DNA of 64,000 nucleotides from Diphasiastrum complanatum. Lineage: Eukaryota; Streptophyta; Lycopodiopsida; Lycopodiales; Lycopodiaceae. How positions within the stretch are numbered: position 1 is the first letter of the stretch; every line of letters starts with the position of its first letter. Below the pieces are notes generated by a model, which saw only the letters and a list, made by a program, of their open reading frames with translations, searched no databases and was not told the DNA's origin. Positions 21,371-34,560 of the stretch are shown here, piece by piece. The position numbers were made by a program, and so were the translations under genes. Location: NCBI GenBank assembly GCA_029204225.1, contig CM055098.1, forward strand, positions 5,635,246 to 5,699,245. Reading direction: 5' to 3'.

Positions 21371-21949
21371 AAAGAGTTTTATAGATATATATAACCTAGA
21401 TATGGCTACAATGAAATTTTTGTACAGATCCAATGGTAGAGTTTTAAATATCTAAGAAAAAGTGCCAAAAAACTGAGTTTTTTCAAGATCCTGACAAATT
21501 TGTCCATCAAGAACTCTTGCAGAACTCACATTGTCTAGAAATGGTCCAGATACAGCTACTGCAGGAAGGTTGAGAGTTCGATTCACTCAGGTCTGAACAA
21601 ATCTCAAAAAAAAAAAAAACCATGAAAAAAGACTAAAATCATACTATTATCCAAGTGAAATTGATCAGATCTTGTTTAGGTTGCAGTCACATTATCCACC
21701 AAGATCCAACATCCCTGGACCGAATCAAGTGAATGAACCTCAGATCAAGCCGATCAGTTCTCTCCACATCAACCACTATCTATCCATCATTCTTCTGCCC
21801 CATCTCTATTCCATCTTCTATCTCCATCTCTGCTAGATAAATCCATTTCTGTCTCTATTCTCATCCATACTAATCCACCGTTTACCGATTCTCTTCTCTT
21901 TTTCTTCTTCTCCATCTCCCAAAAAAAAAAAACAAAAAAAGGTTGGAAC

Positions 21950-22680
21950 ACCAGAGTCATTGAGCAAACCTTGAAGCAATTGACCAACCAGCTACTTTGC
22001 GACATTCTAGTGCTGAACTATGGAGACCGCCCTTGTAGGATTATTGAAATTAAAAAGTCCCCTGCTGAAACAATCTGAGACTATACCTATCGGATCTATC
22101 ATCTAGTGAAGGATTGTGATCCCCTGATTCTCCAACAGATCATCATGGCAAAATACTATGTCGGACTGCCCAAAAGAATCAGATATGGTATGGAAGAGTT
22201 AGCATCCTATGCGTCGCTTGCACGACTTTGTCTTGATGGAAATCTCACTCGGAAAGAAGGATTTTCCCTATCCAGATGGAAAATCAGAGGAACAAAGGTC
22301 GACAACAAGCAATGATCCAACAAGAATGGAACCCCATGCAAGGCAACAAAGTGCAGCAAGGTCAAGCAGATCAAGTGCAGCGGAAGACCCAGAACCTTGC
22401 ACTTCAAGCTGTCAGCAAGCTTATGCTCGCTCTATTAAGTTTCTTGAAAAATGATGAATGTACCTTCTGCTTTGGAAATCATCCAAGTACCAGGTGTCCA
22501 ATCAAAAATCCGCGCTTGTTAAAAGGACAAAATACAGAGCAACAGGCTTGTCGACAGCAAGATCCAGCAGTTCAACGGTCAGAAGCAGAATCAAGCCAAC
22601 AAGGAGCTCACTAGAAGGATGGATGTCAGATTGATCCATCTAAATCACGAATTTCTTCAACAAACAGTGGCAAGGTAGAA
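21950..22680 (+). pseudogene. gag of the gag-only element, N-terminal part with first zinc knuckle
   Basis: The frame reads TLKQLTNQLLCDILVLNYGD, a TGA stop near 22078, and then DPLILQQIIMAKYYVGLPKRI, typical capsid-like text of plant retrotransposon gag. After a frameshift near 22260 it continues in another frame and reaches CTFCFGNHPSTRC near 22460, a C-X2-C-X3-H-X4-C zinc knuckle variant with one residue fewer than the usual CX2CX4HX4C. The frame ends at 22614. Confidence 0.65.
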
Positions 22681-22701
22681 GTTTCGGTTATATCCTCTTG
22701 C

Positions 22702-23829
22702 ATGTCACCGAATTCAATGGAGGACCATAACAGCCTACCAGTCTATTTTGTGGAAGATCCTAAGAGAAATCTGATACCTGTGTATGCCTATCAACTTAGA
22801 GGTGATGACATACTGCACTTAGTTAGGTGCTATGGATGCGGAGGAAAACACCGTCGTGCTGAATGTCCACACCGAGGGGATTCGTCAACATTTGATCCCT
22901 CATGTTCACAATGCAGAGTTAATCATCCATGCCGAGATTGCTCGATGAGAAATTCACAAATAGCCAGAAGGCATTTGGCCTATGTAGACCGACATGCACC
23001 TGGGGTAACCCTTCCACCTTGAACGCACTATAAAAAAAAAATCTTAGTGCCACCGGGCTATGAAGCTAGTGATGGAGAAGACAATCTGGCAAAAGTCCCA
23101 AAGTATGCAAAGATATCTTCGGACAAACAAGTAAAACCATCACAGGAAACAGGGATGGTAGAATCCATCACGCCAATGGTAACTGAGGAAGTCAAGAAAC
23201 TGGCATCCGACGAAGTCCAACAGATTTTACCAAGTCTCTTGGCGCAATAACTGCAAAGAATTCTTAGTGATGAAGTACAAAGGGGACTAGCGTCAACAAG
23301 GCAACTTGAAGGCAATTCAGCACAAGATCCAAGGAAAAGTGCCATCACACAGCCTTCAACGGGGAAGTGCAATGACCAAGGAAAGACTAAAGTTGATGAT
23401 TGTCCCTCAACGAGCAAGATTCAACCAAAGTCTCATTGTTCCATAATGCAGTAGCCCAAACCAATGCCAAATCCGAGTATATCCATTCTTCAAAGGCCAA
23501 ATCCAGGGAATCCAAGCCCAAACATGCCTCTAATACAACAAGCACCAGCACCTACAATGGCAAAGCCTTGTCCTAAATCTTTGATATTGACTGCTGAGGA
23601 AAGTCTTCAGGTTATGGCATACCATGAATACCTGGACAGACAAGAGAGTCAAACAAGCATGTCATATCCACATTATGATTTGGGGGAGTCCATGATGTTG
23701 GGACCAGTTGCGCCAATCTATGAGGATCCAGTTTTATTTTGGGATACTCTGATAGAATGCCTCAACTACCCAATTGTTGATGAACAAGGTTATCCGGAAT
23801 GGCCACCAGACCCTTATGGATATTATTGA
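22702..23829 (+). pseudogene. gag of the gag-only element, C-terminal part
   Basis: Frame 22702-23022 contains a second zinc-knuckle-like motif, CYGCGGKHRRAECP, then further Cys pairs (CSQC, CRDC). Frame 23047-23250 and, after a TAA, further text to 23400 carry a helical segment (MVTEEVKKLASDEVQQILPSLL). The last block 23464-23829 is Pro/Asn-rich (NPGNPSPNMPLIQQAPAP), then acidic and aromatic (DEQGYPEWPPDPYGYY), ending in a stop 187 bp before the 3' LTR. At least three stops break the gene. There is no pol after it. Confidence 0.6.
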
Positions 23830-24016
23830 AAATCTAGCAAGTCCCAGTTCTTGCTGATCATCCACTAATAAAGCCTCAGGTTTTACGTAAGCGAATTCTA
23901 TCCACACTTTTCCCGAAGCAGCCATGTCCCAACAATAAAACAACCAACAACAGTGCCCCTTCACGACAGTTTCGGCCTAGTGCCAAGGGATTGACACTAC
24001 TTTGGATCGTGGACCC

Positions 24017-24841
<825 letters not shown>

Positions 24842-26280
24842 TCTGCTTCATAGGATGATTGAGCCACGATGGTCTATTTCTTGTTGACCCAGAGAATTGC
24901 TGCTTTTGACGCGATGGTGCATCCTCCCGAGACACTTTTGCAGTCGTCCTCGAGAGATGCCCAGCTATCAGTGTAGGAAAGCATTTGGAACCTTGCATAA
25001 CGAGAATAATACGAACCAAAATTCTTTGTTAATTGGAGGTATTGCAAAATTCATTTCTCAATCTTCCAATGAGTTGATCCTGGATTTGTACAGAATTGGC
25101 TCATTCTGAACATGACATAAGCAATGTCAGAACGCGTGTTATCTACAAGGTACATCAACGATTCGATCAACTTCATGTATGGTGTAAGCTGCATCAACTC
25201 TCTTTCTTCTTCAGTCTTCAAATGATCTTCATTCGTCAGGACTGTTCTTGCAAGCATGGGAGTATTTGCTCCCTTGCAACTCAGCATCCCGAAATTTTCT
25301 AGGACTTTTTGGGCATATCTGGACTAATGAAGGTACAACTTTACATCCCTCATAGTCCCTGTCAATCTGTAAGCCAAGATAACAGTTGGCTTCTCCCAGG
25401 TCTGCAATCTCAAAATGTTTTGAGATGTCCTACTTCACCTCAACAATAAGCTCTTCACTTTTGCAGAATATCAAAGTGTTGTCCACATACACAACTACAC
25501 GATGATCTTCCCATCTGTTATTCTTACATAAACATTAGAATCAGCAACCAGTGGCTTGAATCCTAAAGACTTGAGGGCTTGATCTTTCTTCTTATACCAT
25601 TGTCACGCTGACTTCTTCAGACTGTAGATACTCCTATGCATTCTGCATGCATAAGTAGGAAGTGGATTTGAAATGTAGCTTGGAGGTTGATCCATGTAGA
25701 CTTCCTCATCTAGCTCGCCATGCAAGAAGGTTGTCGTCTCGTCCACAATGTGAATCTTGAGATCATAAGCAGCTACATATGCAAACAGTAAACGTAGGGA
25801 CGAATGTTTCATGACAGGAGAGAGAGTCTCAGCATTATCAATACCATATCTATGAGAAAATCTCTTTGCAACAAGTCTTGCTTTATATTTAGAAATATCT
25901 CCATTCGGTCCATACTTCAGCTTGTATACCCACTTGCATTTATAGTCTTTCGCTTATATAGTAATGGCTGCATCATCCATACCTGATTCTTCCTCATGGA
26001 TTCCATCTTCTCGTTCATGGCTTGGGTGCATTTGTCCTTTTCTGGACATTCAATCGCTTCCTTGAATGTTTGTGGTTCTCCATTGAATCCACAAAACTCT
26101 TCTGATGTAGAAGCTAAGTTGCTTGACACAAATCTTGCTGGCGCTCTTCGTTCTTTTGTCGATCTTCTAGGAGATCCTTCTGGGACTGCAATGCTCTTGC
26201 CTTTATCAGCTTTGCTAGGTTCGGAGCCATTTCGATTTACAGGTACTGTAGGAGTAGGCTGGCTTGCGAATCGACTCGAA
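24842..26280 (-). pseudogene. Copia family A RT to RNase H, right part of the split copy
   Basis: Minus strand, in coding order: about 26150-25917 LASTSEEFCGFNGEPQTFKEAIECPE and KDKCTQAMNEKMESMRKNQVW (linker and RT start); 25812-25603 KHSSLRLLFAYVAAYDLKIHIVDE, FLHGELDEEVYMDQPP; then a YVDN/YVDD-like block near 25490; then 25287-25051 KGANTPMLARTVLTNED, QLTPYMKLIESLMYLVDN. The text up to 24842 is the start of RNase H, which continues at 18591 beyond the inserted element. Many stops and frameshifts. At the 5' end the ORF runs into the TTCGAGTCG array near 26270. Confidence 0.8.
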
Positions 26281-26890
26281 TTTTCAAGACTGAAATTTTT
26301 CCAATGGATCGAATTTTTTCAAATGATCGTATTTTTTCCAGTGACTCAAATTTTTCAATGACTCAAAATTTTCAAAGGATCGAATTTTGCCAATGACTCG
26401 ATTCTTTTCAACCGACTCCGATTTTTGGAATGACTCGAATTTCTCGAGACTCGATTTTTTTGGAATGACTAGAATTTTTTTGGAACGACTTGAATTTTTT
26501 TGAAACGACTTGAATTTTTCAAAATGATCAAATTTTTCCAATGACTCGAATTTTTCCAAAGGATTTTTCAAATCACTCAAATTTTTTTAACTATTCGAAT
26601 TTTTCCAAAGGATCGAATTTTTTAAAAGTCTCAAATTTTTCTGAGGACTCCAATTTTTTCGAAGGATTGAATTGTCAACTCAAATTTTTTCGAAGGATCG
26701 AAGGGCCCTTTGTATTGTCAAGTCGAATTTTTCAAAAGACTCAAATTTTTTCGAAGACTCGAATTTTTCGATAGACTCGATTTTTTTTTTCAAAGACTCA
26801 AATTTTTCCGAAGACTAGAATTTTTTCAAAGACTCAAACTTTTCCGAAAACTCTAATTTTTTCATGGACTCAAATTTTACCAAAGACTCG
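26270..26890 (-). repeat. Degenerate TTCGAGTCGTTC array, reverse orientation
   Basis: The plus strand shows gactcgaatttttc.aatga repeats, the reverse complement of the 9740-10125 unit, about 35 imperfect copies. The left end starts inside family A coding sequence: the array begins at cgaatcgactcgaatttt, where the intact copy at 54140 has gaaagattcgagaggc. Confidence 0.85.
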
Positions 26891-26968
26891 AGATCGGCCA
26901 TCATCCAAATCATCGGCCGCCACCTAGATCGGACTCCATTGCCCGTCAACGACGGGCACTCTTTACTA

Positions 26969-27310
<342 letters not shown>

Positions 27311-27462
27311 TATATCAAAGTGGAAGTTATAGTTTGATAAGCTTCCCAAAGAACCTGGTTCTATCACTCGATAAAATAATTGATTTTTTGGTCTGTAAAT
27401 AGTATTATATTTTCATTCTTAAGTCACTGATAGTTATTACTATCACCTAGACTAACTTCCAC

Positions 27463-27935
27463 ATGGATTTCCAAAGCAAAGCCAGTCCCATCGTGGACAA
27501 GCTTGATGGATCCAACTACCATTTGTGGAAATTTAAGATGAAAATTGTGGTAATGGCTAAGGAGTTGTATGATATTGTCACAGGTGTAGAGGCAAGACCC
27601 GAAGCAAACGACACTGCAATATCTCGATGGAAGCTAAAGGATGACAAGTTGTCGCTATGAGAATCCTCAATATCTCATACACACAAATCAGCCATGTGTC
27701 TGAAGCTCAGACCTCTAAAGAAGTCTGAGAAATGTTGAGCACATTGTACGATGTGTGAGACATAGCTTCTAAGCTACACCTCATAAGGAGATTCTTCTCC
27801 CTCAAGATGACAAATGGCGATTCACTGCAAAATCACATCAACTAGTTCAAGAACATGGCTGCACCATATGGCCATAGACGATCAAGACGTAGTAATGGCA
27901 TTGATTTCAAGCTTTCCAAGCTCATATGACAACTA
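27463..27935 (+). pseudogene. Copia C gag
   Basis: MDFQSKASPIVDKLDG, NYHLWKFKMKIVVMAKELYDI and VTGVEAR give the typical copia gag opening. The frame stops at 27660 (tatga), and further gag text in other frames continues to about 27935 (AIDDQDVVMALISSFPSSYDN). It is the first gene of a third copia lineage; no LTR or PBS is identifiable in the 150 bp upstream. Confidence 0.75.
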
Positions 27936-28300
27936 GGTGATGATCATCACGACACACCCAGAGCTAACTCTATCAAGAGTCCTCAGAATGTTGTTGCAGG
28001 AAGACACTATAAGGAATGAACCCTCTAGTTGTTGACTCTCACGCCTTATACACCAACAGGAGCTCGAGTAAGTAGAAGAAGAAAGGCCCGAAGCAACCAA
28101 AGCCAAATCAGAAGCTAACACAACGTCAAGAGTTGTCGAATCCACCAACAAAGAAGAAGTTGTTCTACAGATACTGCAAATGAACCAACCATGAGATAAA
28201 GATTTCCGCATTTTTCAAGCCAAGAACAACAAAAGGAATCAAATGGAAAATGTAGCAGCAATATAGCCCAATCAAGAAGCGCCCGAATCATGATGCATTC

Positions 28301-29210
28301 ATGACAAATCATCAAGAAGCATCTGATGACAGCTCTTGGTTTCTTGATTCTAGAGCTACTCAGCACATGACTAGCCATATCAGCTATTTTGAGTCCTATA
28401 CGTCTTACAGTACCAAGAAGTTTGTTCACCTGGTCAACAATAACACACAAGCTATTAGAGGTAAAGTTACAATAAAATTAAGCTTTGCAAATGATCAATC
28501 CAGTCTACTTTCAAGTATCCTGCATGTACCAAATCTTTCTACAAATTATATGTTCTCTATAAGCAGAATTACAGATTTAGGACACAAAAAAGAATTCGAA
28601 TCAAATCAATGTAAAGTAGTCAATAGAACAAGCAAGATCCTAGCACTCGAAAAGAGGCATAAATACTTGTACAAATTAAGTCATTATTTTTTTGCCTCTA
28701 GTCAAGCTCTTAGTACTTCTGTTCAAATCAATAAAAGCTTACTTTGGCATTATAGACTTGGTCATTTGAATCATGCTTCTGTATCACACATGTCTAAACC
28801 ATCTATTGTTCTTGATCTCGACTATCTAGATAGGAAAGTCGAATTACATGTCTGTCAAGACTGTATAGTTGGTAAGCAGGTTAGGAAACCCTTTAGATCA
28901 AGCCATCAGCATGTTGCTAGAAGATGGTTAGATATTGTACATACCGATATCTATGGCCCAATGCAGAATCCTTTGATAAAAGATGCAAAGTATTTTATTA
29001 CTTTTATTAATGAATTTTTTAGAAGGACAATTGTGTATTTTATCAAGAAGAAATTAGAGGCCTTCAACCTCTTTAAAACCTTCAAGGAGCATGCAGAGAA
29101 AGAAACTGGTAAGAAGATCAAAGCCCTGAGGTCTGACAACGGTGGAGATTATATATCTACTGAATTCAATGAGTATTGCCAAAGCCAAGACATCGAACAA
29201 CAATTACAAA
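28301..29210 (+). pseudogene. Copia C protease, pre-integrase and integrase
   Basis: A 309-codon open frame. It holds the protease active-site region WFLDSRATQHMT at residues 12-24, with Arg where the copia family has Gly in DSGA; GAG-pre-integrase LLWHYRLGHLNHASVSHM; an H/C cluster (ELHVCQDCIVGKQ); and the integrase core with DIVHTDIYGPM and ALRSDNGGDYIS. The frame is truncated after EYCQSQDIEQQ near 29210, where a minus-strand gypsy element begins. The third acidic integrase residue is therefore lost. This is the longest uninterrupted retroelement frame in the window besides the RT at 54387-55424. Confidence 0.85.
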
Positions 29211-29221
29211 AGTACTTTAGA

Positions 29222-30704
29222 GGATGGTGATCAGTATACACTATAAACTGACTACCATAAATGTAATGCCTCCAAGTTTTAAGTGCATGTATCACAACAA
29301 ATAACTCCTTCTCCTGAGTTGTGTAACGCAACTGAGGCCTATCGTCCTGTAGAAGAACTGCTCCTATCACCGAATCACTCATGTCCATTCTCACGACGTA
29401 AGATATATCAGGATTTGCGATTTGTAATACTGGAGCTGAAGCAACCATTTGCTTGAGTTTCTCAAAGCATTGGTTCAATTCATCATTACACTCAATAGGC
29501 GGACTAGGTTGACCTCTCTTTTTCTTCTTATTAACTCTGCCTTTAGTCAAATTATTTATGGGTGCTACTACTTTTGCATAATCTTCAATTCACTTAAGAA
29601 AGAAAATTGTAAAATCGAGAAAAGTTTTAACTTCTCTAACCATCTTCGGTGTCAGCCACTCAAACACTGTCTTGACCTTACTCTCGTCAATCTTCAACTG
29701 ACTACGAGTGATCTTATGACCGAGGTACAATAACTCATGCTTAAAGAACTCACATTTAGATTCTTTAGCATACAATTTCTCTCGTCTGAGAATATCCAAG
29801 ACAGTCTTAAGATGACTCAAATGATCCATAAATGTCCTACTGTAGATGAGAATGTCATCTAAGAATACAACAACACACTTCCCTAGATATGGACGAAAAA
29901 GATCGTTCATGATCTGTTGGAATGTAGCTGGTGCATTTGTCAACCCAAAAGGAAGCACAAGAAATTTCTAATGATCGAATCTTGTCCAAAAACCTGTCTT
30001 TTGCACACCATTCAGATGAATGCTAATCTAATGACATCTGGTTCTAAGATCTATCTTTGAAAAGTATTTAGGTCCGCCTAATCGATCTACCAGATCATCC
30101 ATACAAGGCAAAGGATATTTATTTTTAATAGTTACCTTATTCCACCCCTTGTAGTCAACAAACAAATGGGAGCCTCCATCTTTCTTCGCTTTCAGAAGAA
30201 CATGAGCACTCCAAAAAGACTTACTTGGCCGAATAGAATTCTCAATTTTCTTAGTAGTCTCTATCTCTTCTTTATGAAAAAACCGATATGGTTGTTTAGA
30301 GATAGGGTGACTTCTTGGAATTAACTCAATCTTATGGTCTACCGATCTGGACGATGGTATTCCATGAGGTAATTCTTCTAGAAATACATCTTTAAATTCA
30401 GAGAATATCTTATTCTTCTCAATTTGCTTTTGATCTAAGTCTATAGAGTTAAGAATCTTTGACCATTCACAACTATTTAGATGCACTTTAGATAAATCCA
30501 AAATTGGTTTAGCAAATAAATAATAAGCCTCATACTACGAATCAAAAATTTCCATTACATTAGCAAATGAACTCATCCCAGATGGATGTACATATTTGTC
30601 TCCAAACAATGTAACTATTTCATTACCCTCCTGAAAAGAGAGAACATGCTTTTCAAAATCTATCTCAAGATGCTTATTAAATAACCACTCGTATTATAGA
30701 ATTA
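29222..30704 (-). pseudogene. Ty3/gypsy reverse transcriptase and RNase H
   Basis: Coding order on the minus strand: 30680-30500 linker with FNKHLEIDFEKHVLSF; 30501-30028 [57 protein letters not shown]; 29958-29590 LPFGLTNAPATFQQIMNDLF, catalytic VVVFLDDILIYS (FLDD), FFKHELLYLGHKI; 29550-29222 APVLQIANPDISYVVRMDMS (RNase H start), QLRYTTQEKELFVVIHALK, TDHHPLKYF. Frameshifts and stops separate the blocks. The right end of this piece (30704) continues at 33625 beyond an inserted chromovirus. Confidence 0.9.
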
Positions 30705-31848
30705 TGTCCGTACGTGTTACGGCCCTAATGGGGGTTTGGACCAATAGGAGTTGTCTTGGACGCAGGGGCCAGGCCTAATCTAGATAATAGTTGAGTAGGG
30801 CCATGGGGTCACACCCGCATGTGGTATAGGCATATGTGTTGCATCCTAGTATGGGATAGGATGTACCTGCACTGTGTACATGCATGGGGGATTGGCATGA
30901 TGAGTTAGAGTGCTTAGGACTCAGTGCATGAGTAGGTAGGGTGGGTGCTACTCTCTATATAGACCCTCTCTTGTGTCCATTGGGATTTGAGAGTTTGTGG
31001 CCGTTATGCTGTCAGTGTTGGAAGTATTTCTAGTGTGTGTGGTGGCTAGATCTACTTACGGGTGTAGTATAGGGATGTAGAGATTCGTCCACTTTTTAAG
31101 TTTCCACCAAGTTTCAAACAGAAATGCGAAAATAAGAAGTAATGACGGAAGCACTAAGGCTTACCCAACTAGTGCTCAAAATGGAAATGAAACTATCTAA
31201 GGTGACAAAATACAAACCCTTGCTAAGGCTTACCCAACTAGCAAGGTGATTAATCTAAATTCTACTTGACACCCAAAGGGTAATAAAATGATATTGCGGC
31301 TAATATTAAGCATTTAAGCACTAAAGAACATGCCACAATAAACCGATGAAAAGGAGGCAAGAGGAGGCTTGAGCACCTTCCATCAAGCTATGCACCTTTC
31401 CAAAGGGAACACAAATGACATAGAATGATAATTCTCCAAAATAGAGAGCAAGATAGCTTAATCTGGCAAGGAGGGTCTTCCATAAGTGTCTACTAACTTA
31501 TGGGACTAATATGTTTCTAGCCTTTCAAGAACTTCTAACTTAGGATTTAGAACTTCAAATTTCTTAACTTAGGAAAACTTACGATAAAATATTTCTAATC
31601 TTAAGTTTCCTAAGTCTAAGTTCTAAATCTAAGTTTAAGCTATTTTATTATTATTTAAGCTTCTACTCATGGACTTACAAAACATATGCGATTGCTTGAA
31701 GTTTATTGACAGATACTCATATGTGGTCTTACAAAACACATGCCACGGAGTTTTATTATTATTTTATTTAGCACAGTTGCTAACAATCAGACTGTGAAGC
31801 GCTCTTCCTGTGGCTTGCCTATCTCCTGGATTGCTCGGGGGCTAGACC
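30705..31848 (+). repeat. 5' LTR of chromovirus E, interrupted by a solo LTR
   Basis: 30705-31015 (ttacggccctaatgggggtttggacc ... tatgctgtcag) and 31791-31848 (actgtgaagcgctcttcctgtgg ... gctagac) together match 33109-33525. Between them lies the 770-bp solo LTR (31016-31785) with its duplicated flank. Beyond 31848 the match to the 3' LTR ends, so the last 100 bp of this LTR are lost. Confidence 0.8.
31016..31785 (+). mobile_element. Solo LTR inserted in the chromovirus 5' LTR
   Basis: A 770-bp segment with TGTTGGAAG...GCTAACA ends, absent from the other LTR copy of the same element. Flanks are GTCAG (31011-31015) and ATCAG (31786-31790), a target duplication with one mismatch. It contains no gene, and has a long imperfect inverted repeat at 31537-31637. 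The orientation is unknown and given as written. Confidence 0.75.
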
Positions 31849-32600
31849 GGTTTTTCTTTGCCACTAGCATATCACGAGGGCCAGGCCTCAGGTGAGGTGG
31901 GATGGATACGAGTGAGAGAGAAAAAAAAAAGAGAAGGGGGAAGGGGGGGGGGGGGGGGGGGGGGTGCTCTCATGTTTTTGTGGGAGGTGGGGACCCCTTT
32001 GGCATGCAAGGAGTTTTTTTTAAGTTCATCAATTAAATTGTTTTTTGCATGTTGAATGGAGGGTGCCCTTGTGGGGGCCATGGCAGCCACAAATGGTTTT
32101 TGGTTGTTCTTCATGAGATTTATGGGCAATGGGCTACGATTTGCTTTTTCACCGGATATGGGTATAGCATGACTAGCATATTTGGTGGAGTGGAAGAAAC
32201 TTGGTTTTGCGGTTGAGTAGATTTGCATAAACCTGGAACTTTCCTAGTGGAAAGGATTTTTGTGAGCAACTCATATGTCTTTTAAGGACAGTAGCATTCA
32301 CGATCTCTTACTTTCAAGTATAGAATAAGAATCTGGAGAATTGTGATTCACGAATCATAGTTCAGGTTCCAATCTGTATTTGACTTTCAAAAGAGGGTAA
32401 CGTGAGTGGTAAAAATATTGGATGCTTTGTGCATAGGGTCTCCTGATGGCAATCTCATTGGATGAGGTACCTTCCATTGATTGAGTTCGCTTATAATAGT
32501 AGTAAGCATTACTGGGTATAGTCCATTTATGCTTATGTATGGATTTCAACCTAGATCTCCGGTAATAGTTGAAACTGAGTCGATTAAAGTTCAGAAAGTG
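31849..32600. other. Degraded internal region of chromovirus E
   Basis: No frame is recognisable. It holds a poly-A/poly-G pair (about 31920-31962: an A run, then about 20 G). The element should carry gag-pol here, so most of the coding region has been deleted. Confidence 0.45.
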
Positions 32601-32634
32601 GCAAATTTCTAGCAAGAAATGCTACAGTTAACAC

Positions 32635-33096
32635 GTGAAATGTTCTAAGTACCCAGGATCGCCTCAGGGGTGTTTCAAGTTGGGGATTGGTCAGGATTCT
32701 AAGGTAATATACACTGGGAAGCATTACAAGTTTTCTGCTCGTTATTGTGGACCATATAAAATCTTGAATAAGATTGGATCTTTAGTTTACCAGTTAGAGT
32801 TACCAGAGGGAATCAAGACTCATCCCATGTTCCATGTTAATTGTCTAAAGATGAGTTTACATGTGAGGGATTACCTTGGTTCCGGTAAAGGTCTGGATTC
32901 ATTTGTAGATTTATCTGAAAGGATTCCTTTAGAGCCTGAAAAGATTCTTGATACCAGATCCAAGAGATTGCGTAATCGGGAGGTTATTGAGCATCTGGTT
33001 TATTGGAAAGGATATTCTGAGGATGAGGATTCATGGGAAGTAGAAGTTAATCTAAAGAAGAGTTTTCCGAACTTTAAGTTCTGTGGACAAAACTAA
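32635..33096 (+). pseudogene. Chromovirus integrase C-terminus and chromodomain
   Basis: The frame reads KHYKFSARYCGPYKILNKIG, VYQLELPEGIKTHPMFHVNC (integrase C-terminal 'GPY' region), then ILDTRSKRLRNREVIEHLVYW and KGYSEDEDSWEVE, a chromodomain core with the VYWKGY and DSWE signatures. Chromodomains of this class direct integration towards marked chromatin. The frame ends in a stop, followed by a PPT and the 3' LTR. The upstream half of pol is missing. Confidence 0.9.
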
Positions 33097-33108
33097 AATA
33101 AGGGGGGA
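33097..33108 (+). promoter_or_regulatory. Polypurine tract of chromovirus E
   Basis: aataagggggga directly before the LTR start tgtctcttacg. Confidence 0.8.
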
Positions 33109-33624
33109 TGTCTCTTACGACCCTTATGGGGGTTTGGACCATTAGGAGCTGTCTTGGACGTAGGGGCCAGACCTAATCTGGATAATAGTTGAGTAGGACC
33201 ATGGGGTCACACTCGCATGTGGTATAGGCATGTGTGGTGCATCCTAGTATGGGATAGGATGTACATGCATTGTGTTTATGCATGGGACTTGACTATTATG
33301 GGTTAGGGGTACGTACATGCAGTGGACATGCATGGGGGATTGGCATGATCAATTAGAGTGCTTAAATGTGGACTCAATGCATGGGCAGGTAGGGTGGGTG
33401 CTACTCTCTATATATACCCTCTCCTATGTCCGTTGGGATTTGAGAGTTTGTGGTTGTTATGCTGTCAGACTGTGAAGCGCTCTTCTTGTGGCTTGTCTAT
33501 CTCCTGGATTGCTTGAGGGCTAGACAGGTATTGGGTCTAGGTCTGGTTGGGACGGCTTTGTCTACTACAATCCTCCCTTTGGTGTTCTGGGAAGCTCTCT
33601 CTCGGTTGGGAGTCCTGGGGGACA
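33109..33624 (+). repeat. 3' LTR of chromovirus E
   Basis: It begins TGTCTCTTACG after the PPT and most likely ends GGGGGACA at 33624, because the minus-strand gypsy protease frame resumes from 33625. Compared with the 5' LTR it carries an extra about 60-bp segment near 33270-33330 (gacttgactattatgggttagg) in which 'acatgcatggg' repeats. Confidence 0.75.
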
Positions 33625-34560
33625 TTTTAGTATGCGCTAAATCTAAAACATGGAAATCAATTAACTCTCTATAATCTTGGATCCAAACTGGGAGTCTTGG
33701 AACTTTAACATTCCACGTCTCCAAATTCGCGCCTGAAGCTAGATATACTCGATATCTATGGTTACTGGCTTCAGTTTCTAGGCCGAGTTTCTGCACAAGA
33801 CCAGAGTTAATGAAATTATGAGTAGGTCCACTGTCCACTAAAATACTAACTTCATATCCTTTAACAGTGCCTTTCAAACAAAATAATTCATTTGACAAGA
33901 ATGAAATAGTACTAATGGAACAATCACACTCACAATTAATCTTATTTATTTCCAACTTAAGATTTTCTTTACCTGGCATCTCAATAACTTGAGTTGCGCC
34001 TTTCTTTCGTTCTGGGCAGAATTTCATAACGTGTCCAGGCTGACTACAATGGAAGCACACATTGGTCCTTCTAGTCTTTTTCTGGGACAAATGTTTCTAT
34101 TGTCTAAACTCAGATGCAGCTTGATCCAGTTTATCGCAATACTTGGATTTTATTCCCATGAACTATTTTCTTTCTTTTCTTTTGGATGAGTCTAATGATC
34201 CAGATTGATTAGCCCATAATTGCCTTCTAGATGCCACAACTATGGAATCATATGCTTTCGCAACTCGTATGACGTCATCGAAAGTTTATGCTTGCACTCA
34301 TTCTGATAATATGCAAGCAGAGACCTAGGATAGATTGCCACAGTGCCAGTTTTGCATCGAATGAGGGGACTTTATTCCATAAATCCATAAAATCTTGCAG
34401 GTACAAGTCCAAACTCTGAGTACCCATTTTGCAGTTGACAAATCTTTGGTAGAAGTCCGAGTCCAAGCATGTGGATAGCCAAAAATATTGTCAACATAAC
34501 TAGCACTCCTTTCCTTTAATCCAATAGAATTAAAATGCACTAAGGGATTTGATTGCAAAG
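33625..34560 (-). pseudogene. Ty3/gypsy gag, zinc knuckle and protease
   Basis: Minus strand: about 34466-34275 FYQRFVNCKMGTQSLDLYLQ (gag capsid end); 34090-33625 TNVCFHCSQPGHVMKFCPE (CX2CX4HX4C zinc knuckle), then the protease VSILVDSGPTHNFINSGLV with Pro in place of the usual Ala of DSGA, and IQDYRELIDFHVLDLA. After this the frame is cut by chromovirus E and continues as the RT linker at 30704, which makes this one element with 29222-30704. The 5' end of gag is unclear. Confidence 0.85.

Noticed and set aside
32355-32615. Minus-strand frame of 86 codons next to the chromodomain
   Set aside because: No recognisable domain, and it overlaps degraded chromovirus DNA that should code on the plus strand.
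33497-33620. Extension of the gypsy protease frame past 33625 (about 40 codons)
   Set aside because: This part is the chromovirus 3' LTR read on the other strand; the frame stays open by chance.
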